NCBI RefSeq assembly: GCF_003555545.1 | Contig: NZ_CP032157.1 | Location: 5,460,546 to 5,524,545 of the forward strand | From: Paraflavitalea soli | GTDB lineage: Bacteria; Bacteroidota; Bacteroidia; Chitinophagales; Chitinophagaceae | Direction: 5' to 3' | Length of the DNA stretch: 64,000 nt | Shown: piece after piece, positions 35,866 through 44,426 of the stretch | How the letters are laid out: each line of letters begins with the position of its first letter | How positions within the stretch are numbered: position 1 is the first letter of the stretch | Position numbers and translations under genes: made by a program | The notes under the pieces: generated by a model | Told to the model about the DNA's origin: nothing | The model's database searches: none | Seen by the model: only the letters and a program-made list of their open reading frames with translations

Positions 35866-35896
35866 GGGTGGGTCGCCCTCCGGGGGCGGCTCACCC
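35866..35896. repeat. Palindromic interspersed repeat, copy 2
   Basis: GGGTGGGTCGCCC ... GGGCGGCTCACCC with a short loop. Same core and same two wobble positions as copy 1 (483-517). Flanked by AGCCTGTTGAAG and AGCCTGTCGAAG words. Confidence 0.75.
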
Positions 35897-35943
35897 GATC
35901 TAAAGGAGCCTGTCGAAGGCCGCCCATATACAGCTTATAATCA

Positions 35944-35977
35944 AAAGCCCCCCGTTGTAACGGAGGGCTTTCTTTTT
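35944..35977. terminator. Terminator between the TPR lipoprotein and the small lipoprotein
   Basis: AAAGCCCCCCGTT/AACGGAGGGCTTT stem with one mismatch and a 2-base loop, followed by CTTTTT on the plus strand. On the minus strand the stem runs into TTTTGATT, so it may work both ways. Confidence 0.85.
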
Positions 35978-36080
35978 AAACAAATTCCCGCTGTTTTATC
36001 CCCCAACGGAAAAATGCAATAAAGTGAGATCCCTGTGACTGTGTGTGAACTGTGTTAGAACCGCAACCTCCAAGACTCCT

Positions 36081-36206
36081 CTAACGTAATCCACGACCGC
36101 ACTTGGCCTTGCCATTAGCAGCCTGGAAAGGAGTGATAAAACGATTACAAGAAGTAGCAACGAGCATGGTAATGATGGCAATAGCCAGGATTGATTTCTT
36201 TGTCAT
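36081..36206 (-). CDS. Tiny lipoprotein, 41 residues
   Basis: ATG at 36204-36206, TAG at 36081-36083. Signal peptide TKKSILAIAIITMLVATSC with lipobox ATSC (Cys20), then a 21-residue mature part, NRFITPFQAANGK and AKCGRGLR. The N-terminus is a clean lipoprotein signal and the Cys/Gly/Arg tail looks constrained. It lies between two terminators. Similar in size and plan to the 57-residue lipoprotein at 22469. Confidence 0.75.
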   Translation of the reverse strand: MTKKSILAIAIITMLVATSCNRFITPFQAANGKAKCGRGLR

Positions 36207-36386
36207 AAACGTCCAGAATTATTTTTGAACAAGCGTTAAACGAATGAGTGAATCAAAATCGTACTGGGGAGATGTCAAAACGATGCCAACTTTTTGGGCG
36301 CCCGTGTCAGGAAATCTAAATACCTGAGTTCCTTTCAGTTCGATGCACCCATTTGATATACGTCAAACCTGCCCTACCCAGATTCT

Positions 36387-36415
36387 TTTCCCGCCAGGGG
36401 AAAGGCCTGGGAAAA
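36387..36415. repeat. Inverted repeat in the gap 36207-36532
   Basis: TTCCCGCCAGG/CCTGGGAA pairing with a bulge, followed on the plus strand by AAAAAA. The gap otherwise holds the upstream region of the tiny lipoprotein gene and the nrdJ terminator; no ORF or clear promoter seen in the rest. Confidence 0.4.
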
Positions 36416-36422
36416 AAGGAAT

Positions 36423-36453
36423 AAAAAAAATCCGCCCATGGAAATGAGCGGAT
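36423..36453 (-). terminator. Intrinsic terminator of nrdJ
   Basis: ATCCGC ... GCGGAT stem of about 10 bp with one mismatch (36430-36453), followed on the minus strand by eight T residues. Confidence 0.85.
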
Positions 36454-36532
36454 GAAGTTTATGTTTTAATAAACCGTCCAATATGTTGAACCCTTCCATC
36501 CCTCAATGGCGGGAAAGGCCGGGAAATAAGAC

Positions 36533-39500
36533 TTAGCTACAACCCATACTGTTACCACAGTTCAGGCATTTATAGCAGGTACCGCTGCGGATGGTGATAT
36601 GACCACAGGTATTACAGGCGGGCGCATCACTTTGCATGCTCTTGGCAGCTGCATTCACAGCATCCATGCTTGCTTCTGCTTTAACAGGGCGATAAGATGA
36701 CTTTACTGGTTCTGATTCCGCTGGCTTGCCACTCTTAGGGCCTGCCACGATCCGTACATCACTCAACTCAGGCGTTTGCTTATCATATTCCAATGAGGTA
36801 GGAATTTCATCCCAGTCATCCCTTCCGGTATTCAGTACTTCCGGTTTGTCGAGTACATGTACCAGGTCCGTACGGCCCAGGTATTCATACGCCAGTGCAC
36901 GGAAGATGAAGTCTACAATAGAAGTAGTGCTCTTGATATTCGGGTGATCCACCATTCCAGCGGGCTCAAACCTGGTGAATACAAACTTCTCTACAAACTC
37001 TTCCAGCGGCACACCATATTGCAAACCGATAGAGATGGAAATGGCAAAGCAGTTCAGCATGCTGCGCATGGTAGCTCCTTCTTTGGCCATATCGATGAAG
37101 ATCTCTCCTACCGTTCCATCAGCATACTCGCCCGTGCGCAGGAACATGGCCTGTCCATTGATCTTGGCTTTTTGGGTAAACCCTCTGCGTTTGGCGGGTA
37201 AAGTTCTGCGCTCTACGATAGAGGCCAGGTCGCGCTTCAGTTTTGTATCAGGAGAGGCCTGCACCCGTTTTTGTACTTCTTCCAGCAGTTCGTCGATCGT
37301 CAGTTTGCCCATGTCTACAATATGCGACTGAGCTATTTCAGCTGGGGTACTAACTTCTTCCATCTTCCCGTCTTCCGGACTTTCGGACTTTTTCTTCTTA
37401 TCGCTCTTATTGCTCAACGGCTGGCTCAGTTTGGAACCATCGCGGTACAATGCACAAGCTTTCAGACCCAGCTTCCAGCTCATCATATAAGAATCGGATA
37501 TCTCTTCTACATTGGCCTCATTGGGCAGATTGATCGTTTTGGAGATCGCTCCACTCAGGAAAGGCTGTGTACCTGCCATCATGCGGATATGACCATGGGC
37601 ATGAATATAACGCTGTCCTTTCTGACCGCATTTGTTGGCGCAGTCAAATACAGACAGGTGTTCCTGTTTCAGGTAAGGAGCGCCTTCCACCGTCATCGTG
37701 CCACATACATAGTCATTGGCCGCATCTATCTGGTCATCCGAGAAGCCCAGTGCTTCCAGCAGGCTCCACTCGAAGTTGAAATATTGTTCGGGTTTGAAAC
37801 CAAGGCGCTGCAAACACTCTTCGCCCAGGTTGTATACATTGAATACAAATCCGATCTCAAAAGCAGAACCTACAGCGGCATCCAGCTTCTTGATCTCGTC
37901 TGCAATAAATCCTTTTTCACTCAGCGTCTGGTGATTGATATGCGGTGCCCCGGCGAAAGTGCCTGCACCTACTGCATACTTTACAATGCTATCAATTTCT
38001 TTGGCCTTGTAGCCCAGGTTCTTTAAGGCTGCAGGAACAGATTGGTTGATGATCTTGAAATAACCACCACCGCTCAGCTTCTTGAATTTCACCAGCGCAA
38101 AGTCGGGCTCTACCCCGGTGGTATCGCAATCCATCACCAGGCCAATGGTACCGGTAGGCGCGATAACCGTGGTCTGCGCATTGCGGTAGCCATATTTTTC
38201 ACCCATTTGCACGGCATCATCCCAGGCTTTGGTAGCTGCCGTGAGGAGGTAAGCCGGGCAATACTGTGCTTTGATGCCCACCGGCTTGATGCTTAATTTT
38301 TCATACTCGCTGGCATCATACGCGGCCAGACGGTGATTGCGCATTACCCGCAGCATATCCTGCTTGTTCTCTTCATACTTCGCAAAAGGCCCTAATATAG
38401 AGGCCAGCTCTGCGGAGGTCTTGTACGCAATACCCGTCATGATTGCCGTGATAGCGCCGGCAATACCACGGGCTTCTTCGCTGTCATAGGCAATTCCCAT
38501 TACCATCAACATAGAACCGAGGTTGGCATAACCAAGACCCAGTGTTCTGTAATCGTAGCTAAGCTGGGCTACTTCTTTGGAGGGGAATTGTGCCATCAGT
38601 ACGGATACTTCCAACACCACTGTCCACAGACGGCAGGTGTATTCAAAGCCTTCTACATCGAAGGTGTTGGTAGCTTCATCATAAAACTTACGGAGATTGG
38701 CAGAGGCAAGGTTACAGGCCGTATTATCTAAGAACATATACTCGCTGCACGGATTGGAAGCATTGATGCGTCCCCCCTGCGGGCAGGTATGCCATTCATT
38801 AATGGTAGTGTCGTATTGAGTGCCAGGGTCGGCGCAGCGCCAGGCGGCATAAGAGATCTGGTTCCACACTTCTTTGGCGGGGATCCGCTTCATCACGCGT
38901 CCATCCGTTCTTGCCTTCAGTTCCCAGTCAAGACCAGCTTCCAGCTTCTCAAAAAACTCATTGGGTATGCGTACAGAGTTATTGGAGTTCTGTCCACTCA
39001 CCGTACGATAAGCTTCTCCTTCATAATCACTGGAATAGCCGGCATTGATGAGGGCCGCTACTTTCTTTTCTTCTTCTACTTTCCAGTTGATGAAGTCCAT
39101 GATCTCCGGGTGATCCAGGTCCAGGCATACCATTTTGGCAGCCCGGCGCGTAGTACCGCCGCTCTTGATGGCACCGGCCGCACGGTCACCTATTTTAAGG
39201 AAACTCATCAACCCGCTGGAGGTGCCGCCGCCACTCAGCTTTTCACCCTCACCCCGCACCTGCGAGAAATTGGTACCTACACCACTGCCATATTTAAAGA
39301 TGCGGGCTTCCCGTACCCAAAGGTCCATGAGACCACCGTCATTAACGAGGTCATCACTTACACTTAATATAAAACAGGCATGTGGTTGGGGGCGCTCATA
39401 AGCAGAGGTGGATTTCTTCAGCTCTCCGTCTTTTTCGTCTACAAAATAATGTCCCTGGGGTTTGCCGGTGATGCCATAGCTTTCATGCAATCCGGTATTG

Positions 39501-39916
39501 AACCATTGGGGGCTATTGGGAGTACAAGCCTGATTAATAATACAATACACCAGCTCCTCATAAAATACCTGTGCATCCTTGGAAGAGGCGAAATAGTTAT
39601 AGCGCTCGCCCCACACCCGCCAGCAATTGGCCATACGGTGCGCTACCTGTTTGATAGAGGTCTCACGACCTGAAGATCCATCTGCCTGGGGAACACCTGC
39701 TTTGCGGAAATATTTTTGTGCGAGAATATCAGTAGCGATCTGGCTCCACTGCTTCGGTACTTCTACATTGGTCATTTCAAAAACAACCTCCCCACTAGGG
39801 TTTCGGATTACCGACGATCGATAATCATACTCAAACTGGTCAAACACACTAATATCATCACGGGTAAAACGACGGCTGAACTGTAAGCCTTTTGGAGATT
39901 GCTTCTTACTAGTCAT
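36533..39916 (-). CDS. nrdJ: Adenosylcobalamin-dependent (class II) ribonucleotide reductase
   Basis: 1127 residues. Reduces ribonucleotides to deoxyribonucleotides using an adenosylcobalamin-derived thiyl radical. Recognisable: CFILSVSDDLVNDGGLMDLW, RVSQ-like GSGVGTNFSQVRGEGE, NPCSEYMFLDNTACNLASANLRKF, PTGTIGLVMDCDTTGVEPD, and a C-terminal zinc-ribbon-type Cys cluster (ACNTCGHIT, CYKCLNCGNSMGC). A Lys/Glu/Ser-rich segment (DKKKKSESPEDGKMEEV) is encoded by an 8-bp repeat tract at 37357-37391. No B12 riboswitch was recognised upstream. Confidence 0.95.
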   Translation of the reverse strand: MTSKKQSPKGLQFSRRFTRDDISVFDQFEYDYRSSVIRNPSGEVVFEMTNVEVPKQWSQIATDILAQKYFRKAGVPQADGSSGRETSIKQVAHRMANCWRVWGERYNYFASSKDAQVFYEELVYCIINQACTPNSPQWFNTGLHESYGITGKPQGHYFVDEKDGELKKSTSAYERPQPHACFILSVSDDLVNDGGLMDLWVREARIFKYGSGVGTNFSQVRGEGEKLSGGGTSSGLMSFLKIGDRAAGAIKSGGTTRRAAKMVCLDLDHPEIMDFINWKVEEEKKVAALINAGYSSDYEGEAYRTVSGQNSNNSVRIPNEFFEKLEAGLDWELKARTDGRVMKRIPAKEVWNQISYAAWRCADPGTQYDTTINEWHTCPQGGRINASNPCSEYMFLDNTACNLASANLRKFYDEATNTFDVEGFEYTCRLWTVVLEVSVLMAQFPSKEVAQLSYDYRTLGLGYANLGSMLMVMGIAYDSEEARGIAGAITAIMTGIAYKTSAELASILGPFAKYEENKQDMLRVMRNHRLAAYDASEYEKLSIKPVGIKAQYCPAYLLTAATKAWDDAVQMGEKYGYRNAQTTVIAPTGTIGLVMDCDTTGVEPDFALVKFKKLSGGGYFKIINQSVPAALKNLGYKAKEIDSIVKYAVGAGTFAGAPHINHQTLSEKGFIADEIKKLDAAVGSAFEIGFVFNVYNLGEECLQRLGFKPEQYFNFEWSLLEALGFSDDQIDAANDYVCGTMTVEGAPYLKQEHLSVFDCANKCGQKGQRYIHAHGHIRMMAGTQPFLSGAISKTINLPNEANVEEISDSYMMSWKLGLKACALYRDGSKLSQPLSNKSDKKKKSESPEDGKMEEVSTPAEIAQSHIVDMGKLTIDELLEEVQKRVQASPDTKLKRDLASIVERRTLPAKRRGFTQKAKINGQAMFLRTGEYADGTVGEIFIDMAKEGATMRSMLNCFAISISIGLQYGVPLEEFVEKFVFTRFEPAGMVDHPNIKSTTSIVDFIFRALAYEYLGRTDLVHVLDKPEVLNTGRDDWDEIPTSLEYDKQTPELSDVRIVAGPKSGKPAESEPVKSSYRPVKAEASMDAVNAAAKSMQSDAPACNTCGHITIRSGTCYKCLNCGNSMGCS
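37357..37391. repeat. 8-bp tandem tract inside nrdJ, unit CTTYCSGA
   Basis: Plus-strand octads CTTCCCGT, CTTCCGGA and CTTTCGGA lie in register with flanking partial units, encoding the KSESPEDGK linker on the minus strand. Same unit family as the intergenic tract at 40331-40370. Confidence 0.75.
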
Positions 39917-40036
39917 AAGGTTAGTAATTAATGAATATACAATTAATAAAAACTGTTGCTATCAGTGTTAGATCAGGGTAGGAGGAAACGAAAATATCTT
40001 CCTCAACCCACATTACCATCTTGCTTTTTTGCACAT

Positions 40037-40066
40037 CAGTGTGGAAAAATGTCATAGTTCACACTG
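40037..40066. promoter_or_regulatory. Inverted repeat upstream of nrdJ
   Basis: CAGTGTGGA and TTCACACTG pair over 9 bp (one wobble) across a 12-base spacer, 121-150 bases before the nrdJ ATG. A second nested palindrome, CACATCAGTGTG, overlaps it. It does not match the NrdR box consensus I know, so an operator role is only suggested by position. Confidence 0.35.
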
Positions 40067-40208
40067 GTATTGAATTCCTTGATCTTTTGCACACAAAACA
40101 TAATTTCAGGATAACTTTTATTTGGTTTAGAACGATAAAAAAATTATGTTGAAAGTGAGGCCAGCACCGTAAAATCACTGTTTAGCCAACGTACATTTTC
40201 GAAAAGAA

Positions 40209-40256
40209 AAGACCGAAGAAAAGTCTGGAAGTCGGTTGATCCGAAAGTCCGTATGT
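40209..40256. repeat. 8-bp degenerate tandem tract, unit CCGAAAGT-like
   Basis: Six octads in loose register (for example CTGGAAGT, CCGAAAGT) between nrdJ and the DUF2490 gene. Reverse complement in sense to the tract at 40331-40370, so the two form a long imperfect inverted pair with a ~75-base loop. Confidence 0.55.
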
Positions 40257-40330
40257 ACTACAACCTTTAGACTCAAATGTTCTTCCAACATATAGTCTTT
40301 CTACCTCATCGGCTTTTCATTTTTTATTAT

Positions 40331-40370
40331 CTTTCCGACTTACAGACTTTCCGTCTTTCTGACTTATTCT
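40331..40370. repeat. 8-bp tandem tract, unit CTTTCCGA
   Basis: Four octads close to CTTTCYGA plus a partial fifth, in exact 8-bp register, about 70-110 bases upstream of the DUF2490 gene. With 40209-40256 and the inverted repeat at 40037 this accounts for most recognisable content of the 524-bp gap 39917-40440. Confidence 0.75.
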
Positions 40371-40440
40371 TAACAGCATTTTAATACATTGATCAATTTT
40401 CATTTCACTGCTTTGCGCCTTTTATTGTTTTTTTGCAAGC

Positions 40441-41190
40441 ATGAACTACAGGTACTTTTTCATCATCGCATTGCTGCTGCTCAGTATGGACCGCGTTACC
40501 GCCCAAACCCAACTAACCGGTTGGCTGGCGGATTTTAATACACTCAAAATCAATACCAGATTAAGCATTCAGTCTGACTTCCAGTTAAGAAGCAGTGACC
40601 AGGTGGAACATGTCCAAACCTTGCTGTTACGGGCAGGCCTTAATTATCATGTCAACAAGAAACTGGTCCTTACCGGTGGGTATGCGTTTATCCATAACCG
40701 AAGAGTGATATCCGGAGTAAGTGGGTATGCTCCTGAACACCGCCTGTGGGAGCAATTGCTGTTTACCCATCCCCTGGTGGTAGGTTCCGGCGTTCATGCC
40801 AAAAAAGGCACCCTGGCACACCGATTGCGGTTGGAACAGCGGTTCATTGCCAAATCTTTCGTTATGCATAATGAATTGAAGAATGAGGGCAATGTTTATT
40901 CTAACCGGTTACGGTACTTTATCCGGAATATAACCCCCCTCGTTCCCTGGCCGGCTTCCGGCAAAGCCCCTTTCCTGGCCCTGCAAAATGAGGTGTTTGT
41001 GAACATAGGCGACAAATCGGGAGTCAATGGGGAGTTCTTTGATCAGAACCGGGCTTATATCGCCCTGGGCTACCGGTTTGCCAGGCAATTCGACGCAGAA
41101 TTTGGTTATATGAACCAATATATCAATGGCCGGGGAAAAGCTTTTTCCAACAACCACATCGTTCAGGTAGCCACTTACGTACGTTTATAA
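40441..41190 (+). CDS. DUF2490 outer-membrane-type protein
   Basis: 249 residues. Signal peptide (YFFIIALLLLSMDRVTAQ), then amphipathic beta strands ending in QVATYVRL. Features I associate with DUF2490: LTGWLADFNTLKINTRLSIQSDFQLRS near the start, LTGGYAFIHN, EHRLWEQLLF, HRLRLEQRF, NRLRYFIRN and ALGYRF. Predicted small outer-membrane barrel; role unknown. Confidence 0.85.
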   Translation: MNYRYFFIIALLLLSMDRVTAQTQLTGWLADFNTLKINTRLSIQSDFQLRSSDQVEHVQTLLLRAGLNYHVNKKLVLTGGYAFIHNRRVISGVSGYAPEHRLWEQLLFTHPLVVGSGVHAKKGTLAHRLRLEQRFIAKSFVMHNELKNEGNVYSNRLRYFIRNITPLVPWPASGKAPFLALQNEVFVNIGDKSGVNGEFFDQNRAYIALGYRFARQFDAEFGYMNQYINGRGKAFSNNHIVQVATYVRL

Positions 41191-41269
41191 GTGATTATCC
41201 ACATCCCTAATTAACTGCGTGAAAGCCAAAAACTTTTCGCATTTTTGTATAAGATCCAATAGCTAAGGC

Positions 41270-42028
41270 ATGACGAATCGTATCTATCAATCTCTACTTC
41301 TACAGAAAGCGAAAGGACATAAGTCGTTTGCCGTACTCATTGATCCAGATAAGGTAAACGCCAGTAAAATTGATGAGCTCACCACTTTGGCAGTGGAAGC
41401 AAGGGTCGACTACCTCTTTGTAGGGGGTAGTTTAGTCATTTCCAATCAGTTAGACGAAGTTGTGCAGCAAATCAAGCGCAATTGTGACATCCCCGTGATC
41501 CTCTTTCCCGGCAGCCCCTCCCAGGTATCCCGTTTTGCGGATGCCCTTTTATACCTCGCTGTTATTTCAGGCAGAAATCCCGAATTATTGATCGGCCAGC
41601 ATGTGATATCGGCCCCTTTTGTGAAACAAAGCGGCCTGGAGATCATATCCACCGGCTATATGGTCATCGATGGAGGTGCACCCACTACCGTATCGTATAT
41701 CAGCAATACGGCGCCTATTCCGGCCGATAAAAATGAGATTGCGATGTGTACCGCCATGGCGGGCGAAATGCTCGGCATGAAGCTTATTTATATGGATGCG
41801 GGCAGTGGCGCACGCCGGCCCATCACCGAAAGCATGATCGAAAAAGTATCCCAGGTCATCGAAACACCCCTGGTAATTGGCGGCGGTATCACCAATCCTG
41901 AAAAAGCCTACCTCAACTGTAAAGCCGGCGCCGATGTGATCGTTATTGGCAATGCCATCGAAAAAGACGCCTCCCTCATCAAAGAAATGGCCGCCGCCAT
42001 CCACTCCGTTCCTGTAAAGACCTCATAA
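41270..42028 (+). CDS. Geranylgeranylglyceryl/heptaprenylglyceryl phosphate synthase
   Basis: 252 residues, a PcrB/GGGPS-type TIM barrel that joins a prenyl diphosphate to sn-glycerol-1-phosphate. Seen: FAVLIDPDKVNASKIDEL, FVGGSLVISNQLDEVV, PVILFPGSPSQVS (phosphate loop), ISTGYMVIDGG, KLIYMDAGSGARRPI and LVIGGGITNPEKAYLNCKAGADVIVIGNAIEKD. Such enzymes occur in several Bacteroidota although archaeal-type ether lipids are not typical there; the in vivo product is uncertain. Confidence 0.93.
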   Translation: MTNRIYQSLLLQKAKGHKSFAVLIDPDKVNASKIDELTTLAVEARVDYLFVGGSLVISNQLDEVVQQIKRNCDIPVILFPGSPSQVSRFADALLYLAVISGRNPELLIGQHVISAPFVKQSGLEIISTGYMVIDGGAPTTVSYISNTAPIPADKNEIAMCTAMAGEMLGMKLIYMDAGSGARRPITESMIEKVSQVIETPLVIGGGITNPEKAYLNCKAGADVIVIGNAIEKDASLIKEMAAAIHSVPVKTS

Positions 42029-42085
42029 TTAAGACATTTAGCTCATTGCATCTAGCTTTTCTTCGGGTCTGGCCTGGATCTGAGT

Positions 42086-42107
42086 CGTACCTCATTCGTA
42101 TCTCATT
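42086..42107. repeat. 11-bp direct repeat, unit CGTAYCTCATT
   Basis: Two adjacent 11-mers, CGTACCTCATT and CGTATCTCATT, followed by CGG. Part of the 428-bp gap 42029-42456, which has no ORF I can support. Confidence 0.6.
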
Positions 42108-42205
42108 CGGTACCCGCTTAGGCCGCCCCAGATCATGCCCAAAAACAAAACAAGCCAGGCCAGCATTCAATTCATCCCTTAGGTGCATGAAATGCGCTTT
42201 ATCCC

Positions 42206-42238
42206 CGAACATGCCTCGAACATGACCCGAACATGGTC
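42206..42238. repeat. 11-bp tandem tract, unit CGAACATGNNY
   Basis: Three adjacent 11-mers share CGAACATG with the last three bases varying. Same intergenic region as the 11-bp repeat at 42086. Confidence 0.7.
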
Positions 42239-42339
42239 CCTGGCAAACCCGGCCCAGAGGCGGTTCTGGCGCTTATTAAAAAGTGGCTTTAAATGACTGT
42301 TTTATTAATGCGGTATGAACCAGTCCTGCCACCCAATTG

Positions 42340-42404
42340 TTTGAATTTTGCAATAACCGGTTTGAATAGCGTAATTTCAGGAGCCCAAACCCGCCTTAGC
42401 TTTG
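42340..42404 (+). promoter_or_regulatory. AraC-type direct-repeat promoter of the AraC regulator gene
   Basis: TTTGAAT at 42340 and again at 42361 (21 bp apart), then the -7 box TAGCTTTG at 42397-42404, 36 bp after the start of the second half-site. Exactly the same spacing occurs at 43461-43525 before the SDR gene. The 21-bp spacing of half-sites is typical of AraC-family binding, and the regulator lies directly downstream. Confidence 0.75.
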
Positions 42405-42456
42405 TAAAACAATCGCCGCCCCCCCATCATTGTACAACTGCTAATTTTAAAGGATT

Positions 42457-43359
42457 ATGAAAAACACAGAAACCTTAGAGGAGTTTTACCAGAAGAAATT
42501 TAATCACCTGCCACAGAACCTGAAACAGGACATCGGGCATTTTAATGTTTTCAATATTGAGGATACGGTGGGACCTAATGGAACGCCTCCCAAATACAGC
42601 CGCCGCGAATTTTACAAGATCAGCATGATGCGGGGCAACAATATTTATCACTATGCTGATAAAAGTATTGAGGTAGGGGGTACCACCCTCATGTTCTTCA
42701 ACCCTACCGTTCCTTATTCCCTGGAATGCAGTCCCGTTAATGCCTCCGGTTTCTTTTGCATTTTTACAGAAGGCTTTTTTAGCGGACAGCTAAGGGGCAG
42801 TATCCAGGAATTTCCCATGTTTGCTCCCGGTGGCAAGCCGGCTTATTCATTGGATGAAGCACAGGACAAGCAAGTATCCCAGATATTCAAAAAGATGCAG
42901 GAAGAGATCAGTTCAGATTATATGTATAAGTATGACCTGCTGCGCAATTATGTTACCGAGATCATTCACTATGCCCTGAAGATACAACCTGCGGACACCA
43001 TTTACCAGCACCCCAATGCCAAATCACGCATCACAGCCGTGTTTACGGAGTTATTGGAAAGACAGTTCCCGATCGAATCTCCTTCCCAGCGGTTCACTCT
43101 CCGGTCGGCCAACGACTTTGCCACGCAACTGGCCGTGCACGTTAACCACCTCAACAGGGCCATTAAAGAAACAACGGGTAAAACCACTTCAGAACATATT
43201 TTTGAACGATTGATCTCCGAAGCCAAAGCATTATTAAAACATACGAACTGGAATATTTCCGAGATCAGTTATTGCCTGGGTTTTGAAGAACCCGCACACT
43301 TCAATAACTTTTTCAAAAAGCAGGTAGCTCTTACACCTTCTGCCTTCAGAAGTATTTAA
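42457..43359 (+). CDS. AraC-family transcriptional regulator
   Basis: 300 residues. N-terminal cupin-like sensor (~15-175; KYSRREFYKISMMRGNNIYHYADKS, TTLMFFNPTVPYSLE, ASGFFCIFTEGFF) and C-terminal AraC HTH pair (~195-298; FATQLAVHVNHLNRAIKETTGKT, ALLKHTNWNISEISYCLGFEEPAHFNNFFKKQ). Its own promoter and that of the downstream SDR gene share a TTFGAAT-type double half-site (TTTGAAT, 21 bp apart), suggesting autoregulation and control of the SDR gene. A strong terminator follows its stop. Confidence 0.92.
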   Translation: MKNTETLEEFYQKKFNHLPQNLKQDIGHFNVFNIEDTVGPNGTPPKYSRREFYKISMMRGNNIYHYADKSIEVGGTTLMFFNPTVPYSLECSPVNASGFFCIFTEGFFSGQLRGSIQEFPMFAPGGKPAYSLDEAQDKQVSQIFKKMQEEISSDYMYKYDLLRNYVTEIIHYALKIQPADTIYQHPNAKSRITAVFTELLERQFPIESPSQRFTLRSANDFATQLAVHVNHLNRAIKETTGKTTSEHIFERLISEAKALLKHTNWNISEISYCLGFEEPAHFNNFFKKQVALTPSAFRSI

Positions 43360-43387
43360 GCGTTCCCGCTTAGTCCATTTTATTTTT

Positions 43388-43418
43388 GCTGCACTACTAT
43401 AGGTGCAGCATTTTTTTT
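43388..43418 (+). terminator. Intrinsic terminator after the AraC regulator gene
   Basis: GCTGCAC/GTGCAGC stem with an 8-base loop, followed by A and eight T residues. Confidence 0.9.
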
Positions 43419-43460
43419 GCCTGTCCCTGCTCACGTTAATATTGTCTTTGATGCGCCTTG

Positions 43461-43525
43461 TTTGAATTTCGTAACTATTGCTTTGAATGCTACAACAGTA
43501 ACGGTCTGTATGCACCGTAGCTTTG
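43461..43525 (+). promoter_or_regulatory. AraC-type direct-repeat promoter of the SDR gene
   Basis: TTTGAAT at 43461 and at 43482 (21 bp apart) and TAGCTTTG at 43518-43525, with the same 36-bp offset as at the AraC gene. The extended first half-sites also agree (TTTGAATTTYGYAA). Confidence 0.75.
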
Positions 43526-43546
43526 TGTTATCAAAACAAATCAATT

Positions 43547-44404
43547 ATGAAACAAAGTAAAGTATGGTTCGTGACCGGCGCCTCCAAAGGCCTGGGTCTC
43601 TCTTTGGTACAGCAATTATTGGCACAAGGATATGCAGTGGCCGCTACTTCCAGAAGTAAGGAAGACCTGAAAAATGCAGTAGGCAAACACGATCAGTTCC
43701 TGCCGCTGGCAGTCGACATCAACAGTGAAGCAAGTATACAGAAAGCCATCGACGAAACAGTGGTGCGGTTCGGCCAATTGGATGTGGTCGTCAACAATGC
43801 AGGATATGGCCTGACTGGTTCGCTGGAAGAGTTATCAGATGCAGAAGCCAGGAAGAATTTCGACATCAATGTATTTGGCACCCTCAATGTGATCCGCAAA
43901 GTAATGCCTTACTTACGGGCGCAACAATCAGGACATATTTTCAACATCTCTTCCATTGGTGGATTTATCGGCACCTTCCCGGGCTTTGGCATCTACTGCG
44001 CTACCAAGTTTGCTGTAGAAGGTCTGACAGAAGCCCTGGCAACCGAGATCAAATCCTTTGGTATCCATGCTACCGTAGTGGCCCCGGGTTATTTCAGAAC
44101 ACAATTTTTGTCTGCCGGTTCCCTTAATGTTCCTGAAAAGCCCATTGAAGCCTATAAAGAGGTAAGAGAATCACAGGCTTTTCACCAAAACATCATGGAT
44201 GGCAATCAACTGGGTGATCCCGATAAGGCAGCCCTCGCCATGATCCAGATCGCTGAAACACAAAATCCTCCTTTGCATTTATTCCTGGGCGCTGATGCCT
44301 ACGACATGGCTTATAACAAGATCAATTCTATCAAAGAAGAATTGGAAGCCTGGAAATCTGTGACCGTTTCAACCGCTTTTGAGCATCAACCGGTAGAAGC
44401 ATAA
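43547..44404 (+). CDS. Short-chain dehydrogenase/reductase (classical SDR)
   Basis: 285 residues from ATG 43547; a TTG start eight codons upstream would lie inside the predicted -7 box, so it is rejected. Rossmann Gly motif TGASKGLGLSLV, VDIN, NNAGYG, catalytic Ser in NISSIGG, Y-x-x-x-K in YCATKFAVEG, and PGYFRT. NAD(P)-dependent oxidoreductase of unknown substrate, likely activated by the adjacent AraC protein. Confidence 0.93.
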   Translation: MKQSKVWFVTGASKGLGLSLVQQLLAQGYAVAATSRSKEDLKNAVGKHDQFLPLAVDINSEASIQKAIDETVVRFGQLDVVVNNAGYGLTGSLEELSDAEARKNFDINVFGTLNVIRKVMPYLRAQQSGHIFNISSIGGFIGTFPGFGIYCATKFAVEGLTEALATEIKSFGIHATVVAPGYFRTQFLSAGSLNVPEKPIEAYKEVRESQAFHQNIMDGNQLGDPDKAALAMIQIAETQNPPLHLFLGADAYDMAYNKINSIKEELEAWKSVTVSTAFEHQPVEA

Positions 44405-44426
44405 CGCTGCCACAGAACAGAGGATC

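Noticed and set aside
39917-40440. Cobalamin riboswitch upstream of nrdJ
   Set aside because: No B12-box-like sequence or matching stem set found by eye; only simple palindromes and repeat tracts.
43523-43546. TTG start for the SDR gene
   Set aside because: It overlaps the predicted -7 box TAGCTTTG; the ATG at 43547 starts directly at the Rossmann fold.
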